From the NCBI RefSeq assembly GCF_036181745.1, contig NZ_CP108080.1, positions 434,001-498,000 of the forward strand: DNA of 64,000 nt, written 5' to 3'. This document shows, in pieces, positions 20,005-47,456 of this stretch (within the stretch, counting starts at the first letter, position 1; every line of letters starts with the position of its first letter). Source of the DNA: Streptomyces sp. NBC_00259. GTDB taxonomy: Bacteria; Actinomycetota; Actinomycetes; Streptomycetales; Streptomycetaceae. The notes under the pieces were generated by a model, which saw only the letters and a program-made list of their open reading frames with translations, was not told the origin of the DNA and searched no databases. The position numbers were made by a program, and so were the translations under genes.

Positions 20005-20415
20005 ATGAGTGACCTGCTGCAGCGACTGCGAGACCGTGGCTGGCGGGTGACCTCCCAGCGGCGTGTCGTCGCGGAGGTCCTCGACGGCGACCACGTCCAC
20101 CTCACGGCCGACGAGGTGCACGCCCGCGCGGCACGGCGGCTGCCCGAGATCTCCCGGGCGACCGTCTACAACACCCTGGGCGAACTGGTCTCCCTCGGCG
20201 AGGTCATGGAGGTCTCCACGGACGGCCGCGCCAAGCGCTACGACCCCAACGCCCACCATCCGCACCAGCACTTGGTGTGCTCCGCCTGCGGCACCATCCG
20301 CGACGTCCACCCGACCGGCGACCCGCTGACCGGCCTCCCGCCGGAAGCACGCTTCGGCTTCACCGTGTCCGAGGTCCAGGTCACCTACCGCGGGCTGTGC
20401 CCGGCCTGCGCCTAG
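20005..20415 (+). CDS. Fur-family metalloregulator, likely peroxide-sensing repressor of katG
   Basis: A 136-aa protein with the Fur layout: an N-terminal winged helix whose recognition helix reads EISRATVYNTLGELV, a hinge with His/Asp metal ligands (YDPNAHHPHQHLVC), and a C-terminal dimerisation part with two Cys pairs (CSACG and CPAC) that would bind structural zinc. The short length and divergent position next to katG fit the FurA/CatR/PerR-type branch in Streptomyces, which represses catalase genes and is released by peroxide oxidation of metal-binding His. AGGTGA lies 6 bases upstream of the ATG. A true iron-uptake Fur is less likely since DmdR1-type boxes control the siderophore genes here. 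In the S. coelicolor furA-catC arrangement the genes run in the same direction; here they diverge. Confidence 0.88.
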   Translation: MSDLLQRLRDRGWRVTSQRRVVAEVLDGDHVHLTADEVHARAARRLPEISRATVYNTLGELVSLGEVMEVSTDGRAKRYDPNAHHPHQHLVCSACGTIRDVHPTGDPLTGLPPEARFGFTVSEVQVTYRGLCPACA

Positions 20416-20506
20416 AAGTCCCGTCCGGATCCCTGATCGAGGGTCGGCACCCCTGGAATCAGGGCCCGCACGCCGGATGTCAGTGGCGCTTGGCATCATG
20501 GCGATC

Positions 20507-21157
20507 ATGAGTCACAACATCGCGTACTCCACCGCGGACAAGGCCGACGTCCTGGCCTTTCTGGGCAGCAAGGGGGACCTCACGGCGGATCAGCTGCGCC
20601 GTCTCGCCACCATGCGCAGGTGTGCCGAGGCGGACCAGGAGGACCTCGACCACCAGGGCGTCGACTGGGGCATGTCCATACCGGAGGCGCTCGACCACCT
20701 CATCGCCGGGCGCACCGATTCGGACGCGCGCTGCGCGGGCAACGCCTACCACACCGCGTTGCAGTTCATCATCGACCGCAACGCGTCCGATCCGTCCCAG
20801 CTGGGCACCTACTCCAAGCCCTCGACGTTCTTCGGCCTGGTGGACGACGAGATGCGCCGTCTCGGCGTGCCCGCCGACCTCCTGCCCCACGGCTACCTCT
20901 ACGGCGGGCTGCCCGACGACTTCCCGTTCATCCCCCACTCGATGGACGGCTACCCGGCCATCGGCCACTTGCCGCTGGCCAGGACCAAGCCCGCCGCCGA
21001 CGCCTATCGCGCCGTCCTCGACCGGATGGACCCGGACTTCCGGTACGACGTTCAGGAACTCGTCACCGCACTCGACTTCGAGCACGGCGAGTGGGAGTAC
21101 GCCACGAAGCATGTCGACTGGTACACCCAGGACACGCTCTTCTTCAAGCTCACCTGA
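20507..21157 (+). CDS. Hypothetical protein, DUF7691-like
   Basis: A 216-aa soluble protein without signal peptide or membrane segments. It reads MSHNIAYSTADKADVLAFLGS, is acidic and rich in aromatic residues in its second half (STFFGLVDDEMRRLG, DDFPFIPHSMDGYPAIGH), and ends in DTLFFKLT. This pattern recalls a group of uncharacterised Streptomyces proteins grouped as DUF7691; that name is from memory. Several in-frame starts exist (20477, 20498, 20507); 20507 is chosen because it gives the MSH-type start common in the group, although no good ribosome site precedes any of them. It follows the fur gene by 91 bases on the same strand and may be co-transcribed. No function can be proposed. Confidence 0.6.
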   Translation: MSHNIAYSTADKADVLAFLGSKGDLTADQLRRLATMRRCAEADQEDLDHQGVDWGMSIPEALDHLIAGRTDSDARCAGNAYHTALQFIIDRNASDPSQLGTYSKPSTFFGLVDDEMRRLGVPADLLPHGYLYGGLPDDFPFIPHSMDGYPAIGHLPLARTKPAADAYRAVLDRMDPDFRYDVQELVTALDFEHGEWEYATKHVDWYTQDTLFFKLT

Positions 21158-21207
21158 CCCACCGCCACTGCCCGGGCTTCCGGGACGCGGTGGGATCCCT
21201 TCACGGC

Positions 21208-21225
21208 CGGCTCCGTACCGAGCCG
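21208..21225. terminator. Possible weak hairpin between convergent genes
   Basis: CGGCTC and GAGCCG form a 6-bp stem with a 6-base loop between the hypothetical gene and the monooxygenase gene, which converge here. Short and without a U-run. Confidence 0.3.
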
Positions 21226-21254
21226 AGGACGACCGCTGTTCCCGCGATGCCCGC

Positions 21255-22604
21255 TCAGCGGCCGTCGGCGGTGGTGCTGCGGGCGGCGGTGGCGGTCAGG
21301 CGGCGGGCGATGAGTGAGGCGTGGATCTCGCCGGCCCGCACCGCGGTGTGGGAGAGCAGGGTGGAGGTGATGCCGTGGGTGTGTTCGGTGCCTCCTTGCA
21401 GATAGATGTCGGAGACGACGTTCGGGGTGGTCAGGACACGGTGGTCCCGGCCGATGAGGAGGGCGTCCTCTTCGTCGCGCAGACAGAGCTTGCCGACCTC
21501 GCCGAGGCGCTCGCCGATGTCCTGGGGCCGGTAGCCGGTCGCGTGGACGAGCAGGTCGGCGGTGAGGACGTCCCGTTCGCCGGTCGGCAGGTACTCGACG
21601 GTGACGTCCAGCCGGTCCCCCCGGTGCCCGACCTCACGGATGCGGGAGACGTTCAGCATGCGCAACCGCTGCGTGCCCTGGACCTTCTCCTGGTACATGG
21701 TGCGGGAGAGGGCCTCGATCAACTCCATGTCCACCACGGAGTAGTTGGTGCCGCGGTGGTAGTCGAAGAGCGACTGCTTCACGTCGCGCGGGGCGTGGTA
21801 GTAGATGTCGACGGCTTCGGGGTCGAAGATGCGGTTGGCGAAGGGGCTGTCGTCGGCCGGGGTGTAGCCGTACTTGGCGAAGACGGAGCAGATCTCGGCC
21901 CCGGGGAAGCTGCGATGCAGATAGTCGACGGCTTCGGCCGCGCTCTGGCCGGCGCCGAGGACCACGGCCCGGCGCACCCGGGTTCCGTTGCCGAGCAGTT
22001 CGGCGACCCTGGGGATCAGTTCGCTGGTGTGCCAGACGCGGTCGGAGAGCGCGGTGCCGTGCGGAAGGTGGGGCTCCATGCCGGTGGCCACGCAGAGGTT
22101 GCGGGCGCGGCGGACGATCAGCCGCTCGGAGTCGTCCGGGTCCCGGCTGTGGACGTCGAACCAGCACACCTCGCCGTCCCGCGTCACCGGTTTCACGGCG
22201 ACGACCTCGGCGGAGTACTGGACGAGTCCGTCGACGCGGGCCGCGGCCCATTCGAAGTAGTCGTGGAACTCGATGCGCAGGGGGAACAGGGTCTTCTGGT
22301 TGAGGAAGTCCACCAGCCTGCCCCGCTCCCGCAGATAGCAGAGGAAGCTGAAGTCGCTGGTCGGATCGCGCATGGTGACCAGGTCCTTGAGGAAGGAGAC
22401 CTGCATCGTCGCGTCGTCGATGAGCATGCCCCGATGCCAGCCGAATCGCGGCTGCTTCTCGAGGAACCCCGCCACGAGCCGGTCGCCGTCGGGGACTTGC
22501 GCGTTGTGCTCCTGAATGGCTATGGCCAGGGCCAGATTCGACGGTCCGAAGCCGATGCCAAGGACGTCGTAGATGCTGCCGGGCCCACTCTGCAGTGTCT
22601 TCAC
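21255..22604 (-). CDS. L-ornithine N5-monooxygenase (CchB-like), siderophore biosynthesis
   Basis: A 449-aa flavin-dependent enzyme that hydroxylates the delta-amine of ornithine with NADPH and O2, giving N5-hydroxyornithine for hydroxamate siderophores. It has the FAD motif GIGFGPSNLALAIA near the N-terminus, the substrate loop LEKQPRFGWHRGM, an NADPH Rossmann motif VVLGAGQSAAEA, and the late ATGYRP motif of this family. The start is the GTG at 22604, with GGGAGG 10 bases upstream; the nearby ATG is in another frame. It diverges from the formyltransferase gene over a shared iron box. Together they should make N5-hydroxy- and N5-formyl-N5-hydroxyornithine for the NRPS. The equivalent pair in S. 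coelicolor is cchB/cchA. Lysine hydroxylation is the family alternative, but the NRPS code for hydroxyornithine supports ornithine. Confidence 0.92.
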   Translation of the reverse strand: MKTLQSGPGSIYDVLGIGFGPSNLALAIAIQEHNAQVPDGDRLVAGFLEKQPRFGWHRGMLIDDATMQVSFLKDLVTMRDPTSDFSFLCYLRERGRLVDFLNQKTLFPLRIEFHDYFEWAAARVDGLVQYSAEVVAVKPVTRDGEVCWFDVHSRDPDDSERLIVRRARNLCVATGMEPHLPHGTALSDRVWHTSELIPRVAELLGNGTRVRRAVVLGAGQSAAEAVDYLHRSFPGAEICSVFAKYGYTPADDSPFANRIFDPEAVDIYYHAPRDVKQSLFDYHRGTNYSVVDMELIEALSRTMYQEKVQGTQRLRMLNVSRIREVGHRGDRLDVTVEYLPTGERDVLTADLLVHATGYRPQDIGERLGEVGKLCLRDEEDALLIGRDHRVLTTPNVVSDIYLQGGTEHTHGITSTLLSHTAVRAGEIHASLIARRLTATAARSTTADGR

Positions 22605-22639
22605 CGCGTCATCGCCTCCCTAAGCAGGCACATGTTAGA

Positions 22640-22658
22640 TAAGGTTAGCCTTACCTTG
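22640..22658. promoter_or_regulatory. Iron box (DmdR1/IdeR-type) between monooxygenase and formyltransferase
   Basis: The 19-mer TAAGGTTAGCCTTACCTTG, read on the minus strand, matches the actinobacterial iron-box consensus TTAGGTTAGGCTCACCTAA at 14 of 19 positions. On the minus strand it is overlapped by TTGCAA (-35) and TAACAT (-10) spaced 18, a plausible monooxygenase promoter. It should give iron-repressed transcription of both divergent genes. Confidence 0.85.
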
Positions 22659-22678
22659 CAATGTCTGAGGAGGGTTCC

Positions 22679-23626
22679 ATGCGGGTCGTCATGTTCGGCT
22701 ACCAGACCTGGGGTCATCGCACGCTGCAGGCTCTGCTGGACTCCGAGCACGAAGTCGTGTCCGTCGTCACCCACCCGAAGAGCGACCACGCCTACGAGAA
22801 GATCTGGGACGACTCGGTGGCCGATCTCGCCGAGAAGCACGGAGTGCCGGTGCTGCTGCGCAACCGGCCGGGTGACGACGAACTCCTGCGTGTGCTGCGG
22901 GATGTGGCGCCCGACATCATCGTGGCGAACAACTGGCGGACCTGGCTGCCTCCGGAGATCTTCGATCTGCCGCCGCACGGCACCCTCAACGTCCACGACT
23001 CGCTGCTCCCGGCGTACGCGGGCTTCTCCCCGCTGATCTGGGCGCTGATCAACGGCGAGAAGGAGGTCGGTGTGACGGCCCACCGCATGGACGCCGACCT
23101 GGACATGGGCGACATCGTGCTGCAGCGCTCCGTCCCCGTCGGGCCCCGGGACACCGCGACCGACCTCTTCCACCGGACGGTCGACCTCATCGGCCCGATC
23201 GTGGTCGACGCCCTGGAACGGATCGAGTCCGGTACGGCGGTCTGGACGCCGCAGGACCGCAGCCGGGCCAGCTTCTTCCACAAGCGGTCGATCGAGGACA
23301 GCAGGATCGACTGGAGCTGGCCGGCGGAGGATCTGGAGCGCTTCGTCCGCGCCCAGTCCGACCCGTACCCCAACGCCTTCACGCATCACCGCGGAGAGCG
23401 CATACGGATCGTCTCCGCGGCCGTCTCCCAGGGCCGTTACGGCGGCACACCGGGCCGGATCTTCATCCGCGAGGGCGACGGGGTCGTCATCGTCGCCGGA
23501 GCGGACGCGAGGTCGGGCCGCCGCCACGGCCTGGTGGTCGAGAAGGTGCGCACCGAGGACGGCGAGGAGCACGCCGCGACGGACTACTTCCGCACCATGG
23601 GCGGGTACTTGACGCCCCGCCCCTGA
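22679..23626 (+). CDS. N5-hydroxyornithine formyltransferase (CchA-like)
   Basis: A 315-aa member of the methionyl-tRNA formyltransferase superfamily. The N-terminal Rossmann domain contains the catalytic Asn and His in GTLNVHDSLLPAYAG and the catalytic Asp in DLDMGDIVL; the C-terminal OB-like domain starts near residue 205 (FFHKRSIEDSRIDW). It transfers formyl from N10-formyltetrahydrofolate to the hydroxylamine of N5-hydroxyornithine, creating one hydroxamate of the siderophore, as CchA does for coelichelin. The ATG at 22679 is preceded by GAGGAGG 5 bases upstream; the earlier in-frame start at 22661 has no ribosome site. It is separated by 74 bases and one iron box from the divergent monooxygenase. 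Housekeeping Fmt is ruled out as the main role by context. Confidence 0.9.
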   Translation: MRVVMFGYQTWGHRTLQALLDSEHEVVSVVTHPKSDHAYEKIWDDSVADLAEKHGVPVLLRNRPGDDELLRVLRDVAPDIIVANNWRTWLPPEIFDLPPHGTLNVHDSLLPAYAGFSPLIWALINGEKEVGVTAHRMDADLDMGDIVLQRSVPVGPRDTATDLFHRTVDLIGPIVVDALERIESGTAVWTPQDRSRASFFHKRSIEDSRIDWSWPAEDLERFVRAQSDPYPNAFTHHRGERIRIVSAAVSQGRYGGTPGRIFIREGDGVVIVAGADARSGRRHGLVVEKVRTEDGEEHAATDYFRTMGGYLTPRP

Positions 23627-23665
23627 ACCCACTGAACCCCCTGAGCCCCTCGGGGCCGGTCGCGG

Positions 23666-24565
23666 TCAGCCCGCCGTCCCGGTGGCCGCGACCGGTTCCG
23701 AGGCATCGTCGTGGTGCCGTCCGATGGGGATGATCATCGGTGTTCCGCTGACCGGGTCCTGGGCGACCTGACAGCGGAGGCCGAAGACCTCCTCCACGGT
23801 CCGTGCCGTGATGACGTCCCCAGGGCCGCCCTGCGCGACGATCCTGCCGGACTTCATCGCGATGACGTGATCGGCGTACCGGCAGGCCTGGTTGAGGTCG
23901 TGCAGCACCATCACGACCGTGCGGTTCTCGTGCCGGTTGAGATCGGTGATGAGGTCGAGGACGTCGATCTGATGGGCCAGGTCGAGATAGGTCGTCGGCT
24001 CGTCCAGCAGCAGGACCGGTGTCTCCTGGGCCACGGCCATGGCGATCCAGGCCCGTTGCCGCTGCCCGCCGGAGAGTTCGTCGACGGCGCGGTGGGCGAG
24101 GTCCGTCATGGCCGTGGCGCGCAGCGCCTCGTGGACCGCCTGTTCGTCGGAGGTGGACCACTGCCGCCACCAGGTCTGGTGCGGCGAACGGCCCCGGCCG
24201 ACGAGGTCGATGACGGTCAGGCCCTCGGGCGCGACCGGTGACTGCGGCAGGATGCCGAGGCGCCGGGCCAGTTCACGGGTCGGGATGGACTGCACCGAGC
24301 GTCCGTCGAGCCGTACGGTGCCGGCGCGCGGCGCCAGCAGCCGGGCGAGGGCCCTCAGCAGCGTCGACTTGCCGCATGCGTTGGCGCCGACGATCGCGGT
24401 GATCCGGCCCGGCGGTATGGCCACGTCGAGGCCGTCGACGACCACTCGGCTGTCGTAGGCGAGCCGCAGTCCCTCGGCGCGCAGATCGGGCCCGGCCCCG
24501 GCGTCGAGGACGGCGGGGCCGAGGGGGCCGGCCGGGTGGACCGCGTTGGTGGTGTCCGATGACAT
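23666..24565 (-). CDS. Ferric-siderophore ABC transporter ATP-binding protein (FepC/CchE type)
   Basis: A 299-aa ATPase with Walker A GANACGKST, Q-loop LPQSP, signature ELSGGQRQRAWIAMA, Walker B VLLLDEPTTYLDL and H-loop VMVLHDLNQACRYAD. The ALAQETP/TTYLD-HQIDVLD motif cluster is diagnostic of the iron-siderophore/B12 importer ATPases (FecE, FepC, BtuD). An N-terminal extension of about 28 residues precedes the fold. A GGAGGG ribosome site precedes the ATG. It is the third gene of a minus-strand operon after two FecCD permeases (4-base gap), starting from an iron-box promoter at about 26740. It energises re-uptake of the ferric siderophore together with the lipoprotein encoded at 46297. Confidence 0.93.
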   Translation of the reverse strand: MSSDTTNAVHPAGPLGPAVLDAGAGPDLRAEGLRLAYDSRVVVDGLDVAIPPGRITAIVGANACGKSTLLRALARLLAPRAGTVRLDGRSVQSIPTRELARRLGILPQSPVAPEGLTVIDLVGRGRSPHQTWWRQWSTSDEQAVHEALRATAMTDLAHRAVDELSGGQRQRAWIAMAVAQETPVLLLDEPTTYLDLAHQIDVLDLITDLNRHENRTVVMVLHDLNQACRYADHVIAMKSGRIVAQGGPGDVITARTVEEVFGLRCQVAQDPVSGTPMIIPIGRHHDDASEPVAATGTAG

Positions 24566-24569
24566 GTGT

Positions 24570-25685
24570 TCACCCTCCTGAGCCGGCGCGGTTGGCGCGG
24601 ACGAGCAGCCAGAGCAGGACCGGAGCGCCGAGCACTCCGGTGACGATTCCGACGGGAAGCTCCGTACCGGAGATCAGTTTCCGTGCGATCAGGTCGGCGA
24701 CGAGCACGATCAGCGCTCCGGTGAGCCCCGAGGCGACGGGCGGCGGCCAGGCGGTACGGGCGAGTCGTTGCGCGATCTGCGGCGCGGCGAGCGCCACGAA
24801 CGCGACCGGGCCGGCCGCCGCGGTGCCGAAGGCGACCAGTCCGACACCGGTCAGCAGCACGGCCAGCCGGACCGGCTGGACGGCCGTCCCGAGGCCCCTG
24901 GCGACGTCGTCGCCGAGTTGCAGGGTGCGCAGCCGGCGGCCGAGCAGCAGCGAGGCGGGCACCAGCACGGCCATGGCCGCGGCGAGCGGGCCGACCTGGT
25001 CCCAGCCGCGGCCGTTGAGATTGCCGACGAGCCAGCCGAGGGCGGCCTGGGCCTGGAACTGCCCGCCCCTGGCCATGAGGTAGTCCGTGATGCTGGTGCA
25101 GATCCATGCGACGCCGATCCCGACGAGGACGATCCGGTAGCCCGTCGTCCCGCGTTTCCAGGCCAGCGCGTACACCAGCAGCGCGGCGGCGAGCGCGCCG
25201 AGCAGGCCGAGGGTCTGGGTGCTGAGTCCCGCGTCCTGGCCGAGCACGATCCCGGCGACGACCGCGGCGCCCGCACCCTGGGTGATGCCGATCATGTCGG
25301 GGCTGGCCAGCGGGTTGAGCGTCATCGTCTGGAACAGCGCGCCCGAGATCCCGAAGGCGATCCCGACGAGCAGCGCGGCCGTGGCGCGGGGCAGCCGCAA
25401 CTCCTCGACGATGAGGACGGTTCCGGGGTCGCCCGTGCCCACGACGGCCTGCATCACCTCCGTCACGGTGAACGGGATGTCGCCGAAGGTCATGCCGAAG
25501 CAGAACGCCAGGAAGCCGGCGGCGGCGAGGACGAGGGACACCACGACCAGCCGGGGTCGCAGCACACCGGAGACGGGCGGGACGGACAGCCGGAACGTGA
25601 TCCGCCCAGGGGTCCGCGCGGATGTCCGCCCGGGGGCGGGGCCCGGTGCGGGGCCGGACGATTCGGCAGGCAGCAGATCGGTCAT
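24570..25685 (-). CDS. FecCD-type ferric-siderophore permease subunit (second)
   Basis: A 371-aa polytopic protein with the FecCD/BtuC layout of about ten helices. A 45-residue Pro/Ser-rich cytosolic N-terminus precedes the first helix. Family motifs include LRLPRATAALLVGIAFGISG and NPLASPDMIGITQGAGAAV in the first half, and GPVAFVALAAPQIAQRL near the ATPase-coupling loop. The ATG at 25685 follows the stop of the first permease by 2 bases; a longer open frame to 26645 overlaps that gene and is not real. It pairs with the first permease as a heterodimer and is energised by the ATPase just downstream. Confidence 0.92.
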   Translation of the reverse strand: MTDLLPAESSGPAPGPAPGRTSARTPGRITFRLSVPPVSGVLRPRLVVVSLVLAAAGFLAFCFGMTFGDIPFTVTEVMQAVVGTGDPGTVLIVEELRLPRATAALLVGIAFGISGALFQTMTLNPLASPDMIGITQGAGAAVVAGIVLGQDAGLSTQTLGLLGALAAALLVYALAWKRGTTGYRIVLVGIGVAWICTSITDYLMARGGQFQAQAALGWLVGNLNGRGWDQVGPLAAAMAVLVPASLLLGRRLRTLQLGDDVARGLGTAVQPVRLAVLLTGVGLVAFGTAAAGPVAFVALAAPQIAQRLARTAWPPPVASGLTGALIVLVADLIARKLISGTELPVGIVTGVLGAPVLLWLLVRANRAGSGG

Positions 25686-25687
25686 GC

Positions 25688-26725
25688 TCACAGCTCCGCG
25701 AGTCGTCGGCGGCGGACCATCGCGATGAAGAACGGGCCGCCGATGAAGGCGACGAGGATGCCGGCCTGGATCTCCACCGGTCGGGCGAGGAGCCGTCCGA
25801 CGATGTCCGCGGCCAGCAGCAGACTCGGGGCGAGCACGGCCGACAGCGGCAGCAGCCAGCGGTGGTCCGGGCCGACTCCGGCGTACTGGGCGAGGATCCG
25901 GGCGAGATGGGGGACGACCAGGCCGACGAAGACCACGGGGCCGATGACGGCGACGGCTCCGCCGGTGAGCAGGGTGACCGCGAGGACGCCCTGGACGCGG
26001 ACCAGGCCGGTGCGCAGACCCAGTGAGGCGGCCACGTCGTCGCCGAGGGCCATGCTGTTGAGGGCGGGCGCGCAGGCGAGGGCGAGCACGGCGCCGACGG
26101 CGAGGAACGGCAGGACCTGGCCGAGGACGTGGTCGCTCTGGCCGGCGAGCGAGCCGGCGGACCAGAAGCGGTAGCGGTTCAGCGCGTCCGGGTCGGTCAG
26201 GGCGACGGCGCTCGTCAGGGAGAACAGCAGGGAGGTGACGGCGACTCCGGCGAGCGCGAGCTTGACCGGCGTCGTACCGGAGCGGCCCAGTCCGCCGAGC
26301 AGATAGACGAGCAGGCTCGCGGCGAACGCGCCGGCGAAGGCGAACCAGATGTAGCTGTAGACGGATCCGAGCCCGAGGACACCGACGGCGAACACGATGG
26401 CGAAGGCCGCGCCGGCGGTGACGCCCAGCACGCCGGGGTCGGCCAGTGGATTGCGGGTGAGCGCCTGCATGAGCGATCCGGACAGTCCGAGCGCCGCGCC
26501 CGCGGCCAGCCCGAGCACGGTCCGCGGGACACGCACGGACCAGATGACGTTCTCGATCCGGGTGCTCGGCGCGTGGCCGAAGAGGGTGTCCCACACCTGG
26601 GTGAGGGGCACGCTCAGAGCTCCGGAGACCATGGACAGGACGCACAGGGCGAGAAGGGCGGCGCCCGGCAGGCCCACGAGGAGCACCGCGCGGGGGCGTC
26701 GCGCCCGGATCACCGAGCTCTCCAC
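25688..26725 (-). CDS. FecCD-type ferric-siderophore permease subunit (first)
   Basis: A 345-aa polytopic protein of the FecCD family. The signature LPGAALLALCVLSMVSGA first helix is followed by RVPRTVLGLAAGAALGLSG and TRNPLADPGVLGVTAGAAF, then GPVVFVGLVVPHLARIL near the C-terminus, where the coupling helix contacts the ATPase. The start is the GTG at 26725 with AAGGAAG 5 bases upstream; an iron box overlaps this ribosome site. First gene of the importer operon (permease, permease, ATPase), divergent from the NRPS gene. Confidence 0.92.
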   Translation of the reverse strand: MESSVIRARRPRAVLLVGLPGAALLALCVLSMVSGALSVPLTQVWDTLFGHAPSTRIENVIWSVRVPRTVLGLAAGAALGLSGSLMQALTRNPLADPGVLGVTAGAAFAIVFAVGVLGLGSVYSYIWFAFAGAFAASLLVYLLGGLGRSGTTPVKLALAGVAVTSLLFSLTSAVALTDPDALNRYRFWSAGSLAGQSDHVLGQVLPFLAVGAVLALACAPALNSMALGDDVAASLGLRTGLVRVQGVLAVTLLTGGAVAVIGPVVFVGLVVPHLARILAQYAGVGPDHRWLLPLSAVLAPSLLLAADIVGRLLARPVEIQAGILVAFIGGPFFIAMVRRRRLAEL

Positions 26726-26735
26726 GTCAACTTCC

Positions 26736-26754
26736 TTAGGTTAGGCAGCCCTTA
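26736..26754 (-). promoter_or_regulatory. Iron box upstream of the importer operon
   Basis: TTAGGTTAGGCAGCCCTTA matches the first 11 bases of the DmdR1/IdeR consensus exactly and 14-15 of 19 overall. It lies 11 bases before the GTG of the first permease gene, so repressor binding would also cover the ribosome site region of the DNA. Confidence 0.85.
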
Positions 26755-26826
26755 ACTGTAGAGCAGTGACCAGCGCGCTGCCCACCGACGGAGAAAGCCC
26801 TCGGGGATCTCGCGTGGGATCCCCTA

Positions 26827-26854
26827 TTGGATTAGGTAACCCTTACCTTACTAT
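26827..26854 (+). promoter_or_regulatory. NRPS promoter with embedded iron box (26832-26850)
   Basis: TTAGGTAACCCTTACCTTA (26832-26850) is a near-palindromic iron box with 14 of 19 consensus matches. It lies between TTGGAT (26827-26832, -35-like) and TACTAT (26849-26854, -10), spaced 16, so repressor and polymerase would compete directly. The NRPS start codon is 58 bases downstream of the -10. Confidence 0.82.
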
Positions 26855-26911
26855 GGCGCCGACCCCGGCTTCTGCGAGCCGGCTCCGACAGACTGGGGAG
26901 GCTCGGCCACC

Positions 26912-45975
<19,064 letters not shown>

Positions 45976-45979
<4 letters not shown>

Positions 45980-46185
45980 CGAACCCGTTCGAGAACGAGG
46001 ACGGCGTCTACTCCGTCCTCGTCAACGACGAGGACCAGCACAGCCTGTGGCCCGAGTTCGCCGAGGTCCCGGCGGGCTGGCGGGTGGTCCACGGGCCCGG
46101 GAGCAGGCAGTCGTGCCTGGACTACATCGAGGCCAACTGGACCGACATGCGCCCGAAGAGCCTCCAGGAGTCGATGGGCGGCTGA
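45976..46185 (+). CDS. MbtH-like protein
   Basis: A 69-aa protein with the complete MbtH signature: [19 protein letters not shown], then [13 protein letters not shown] with the family Trp residues, and ending with [10 protein letters not shown]. MbtH proteins bind adenylation domains and are needed for solubility and activity of many NRPSs. Its ATG overlaps the NRPS stop (ATGA at 45976-45979) and GAGGAGA is 6 bases upstream, so it is translationally coupled to its partner. A strong hairpin follows. The S. coelicolor counterpart in the coelichelin cluster is cchK. Confidence 0.96.
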
Positions 46186-46198
46186 CGCGGGGCAACGG

Positions 46199-46244
46199 AG
46201 AAGGGGCGGGGCCACGGGGAGTTCCCCGTGGCCCCGCCCCTTCT
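46199..46244. terminator. Bidirectional terminator between mbtH-like gene and siderophore-binding gene
   Basis: A perfect 22-bp inverted repeat (arms 46199-46220 and 46223-46244) with a 2-base loop sits 14 bases after the MbtH stop and 52 bases after the convergent lipoprotein gene stop. Stability is very high; it should end transcription from both sides. Confidence 0.9.
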
Positions 46245-46296
46245 GTCAGGCCTTCCAGGTCCTTCCGGTCTCTCCGGGCCTTCCGGTCTCTCCGGT

Positions 46297-47361
46297 TCAG
46301 GAGGCGGGCTGCTCGACCTTGGTATCGGCCTTGCCGTCGACGGCGGCGGCCAGCTGCGGGGCGAGTCGCTCGACGACGTACGGCAGGCTGAGGGGGGAGA
46401 CGAACGACGTGGCGTTGCCGTAGTCGCTGCTCTCGTGGATGAAGACCTCGCGGCCGTTCTTCACCACGTTCAGATCGCCGTACGAGGCGTCCTTGTGCAG
46501 CTTGTCCGCGTCCTTGGTGACGTCACTGACGATCCAGACGATGGCGTCCTGGTCGAGCAGGTCGGTGCGCTCCTTGCTGATGTTGGCCCCGAACTTGTCG
46601 CCGATCGCCTTGTCCAGATCGGTGGGGAGCTTGAAGCCGAGGTCGGTGAGGAGCCGTGAACGCGCGTCCTGGGTGCCGAAGACGAACATGCCCTCGTACG
46701 GGGTGGCCATCACGGCCGTGGCACCAGCGAAGGCGGGGTGCTCCTTGCCGGCGGCCGCGATCTTCGCCTCGACGTCCGCGACGACCTTCTCGGCCTCCGC
46801 GGGCTTGTTGAGCGCCGTGCCGACCTTCTTCGTCAGCTCTTGCCACGGGATGCCGTAGTCGTTGTACTCCTTCGGCTGGGCGACGACCGGGGCGAACTTG
46901 GACAGCGACTCGTACTGTTCCTTGGTGAGCCCGCCGTACAGGGCGAGGATCAGGTCCGGCTTGAGGGCGGCGATCTTCTCGACCTGCGGTCCGGTGCCGG
47001 TGTCCTTGAGGACGGTGGGCACGGGGCCGCCGCCCAGCTTGTCCTGGGCCCAGGGGCCGATGGCTCCCTTGTAGCCGCCGAGCCACTCGGTGGTGCCGAC
47101 CGGGACCTTGCCGAGGGCCAGTACGGCGTCCTGGTCGGTGAGGCCGACGGTGACGATCCGCCGGGGCTCGGACGTGATCGTGGTGGTGCCGTACTTGTGC
47201 TCGATCGTGACCGGGTAGGCGGTGTCGCCGGAGGAGCTCTTGTCCGTGGTCTTGGCCTTGTCGGAGCCGGAGTCCTCGCCGCAGGCGGTGGCGGTACCGA
47301 AGAGCAGCAGGACGGAGGCGAGCACGGCGGCGAGCCGTGGGGCGCTGAGGGAGCGGGCCAT
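46297..47361 (-). CDS. Ferric-siderophore-binding lipoprotein (FepB/CchF type)
   Basis: A 354-aa lipoprotein with lipobox Cys27 (GTATAC), a Lys/Ser-rich linker, and the class-III (TroA/FepB) binding fold: TVEHKYGTTTI-like N-terminus, PRRIVTVGLTDQDAVLALG, LKPDLILALYGG, a long connecting helix, and a C-terminal lobe with DLLDQDAIVWIVSDV. This family captures ferric siderophores outside the cell and hands them to the FecCD permeases, here encoded 21 kb away in the same cluster. The ATG at 47361 follows AAGGACC. It is the last gene after the two ABC transporter genes on the minus strand, with 95 bases between, and has no iron box of its own, so it is probably read from the iron-box promoter near 51070. 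Confidence 0.92.
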   Translation of the reverse strand: MARSLSAPRLAAVLASVLLLFGTATACGEDSGSDKAKTTDKSSSGDTAYPVTIEHKYGTTTITSEPRRIVTVGLTDQDAVLALGKVPVGTTEWLGGYKGAIGPWAQDKLGGGPVPTVLKDTGTGPQVEKIAALKPDLILALYGGLTKEQYESLSKFAPVVAQPKEYNDYGIPWQELTKKVGTALNKPAEAEKVVADVEAKIAAAGKEHPAFAGATAVMATPYEGMFVFGTQDARSRLLTDLGFKLPTDLDKAIGDKFGANISKERTDLLDQDAIVWIVSDVTKDADKLHKDASYGDLNVVKNGREVFIHESSDYGNATSFVSPLSLPYVVERLAPQLAAAVDGKADTKVEQPAS

Positions 47362-47456
47362 CGGTGGTCCTTCGGTTCGGGTTCCTGTGGAGCTTCGGGT
47401 GCGGTGGAGCTGCGGATTGCCGTGGTGCGACAGGGGTTGCCGTGGGGGGTGGGGTC

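Noticed and set aside
24570..26645. A 691-aa reading of the second FecCD permease
   Set aside because: The upstream half overlaps the first permease gene in another frame and is Arg/Pro-rich shadow sequence; the ATG at 25685 gives a normal permease.
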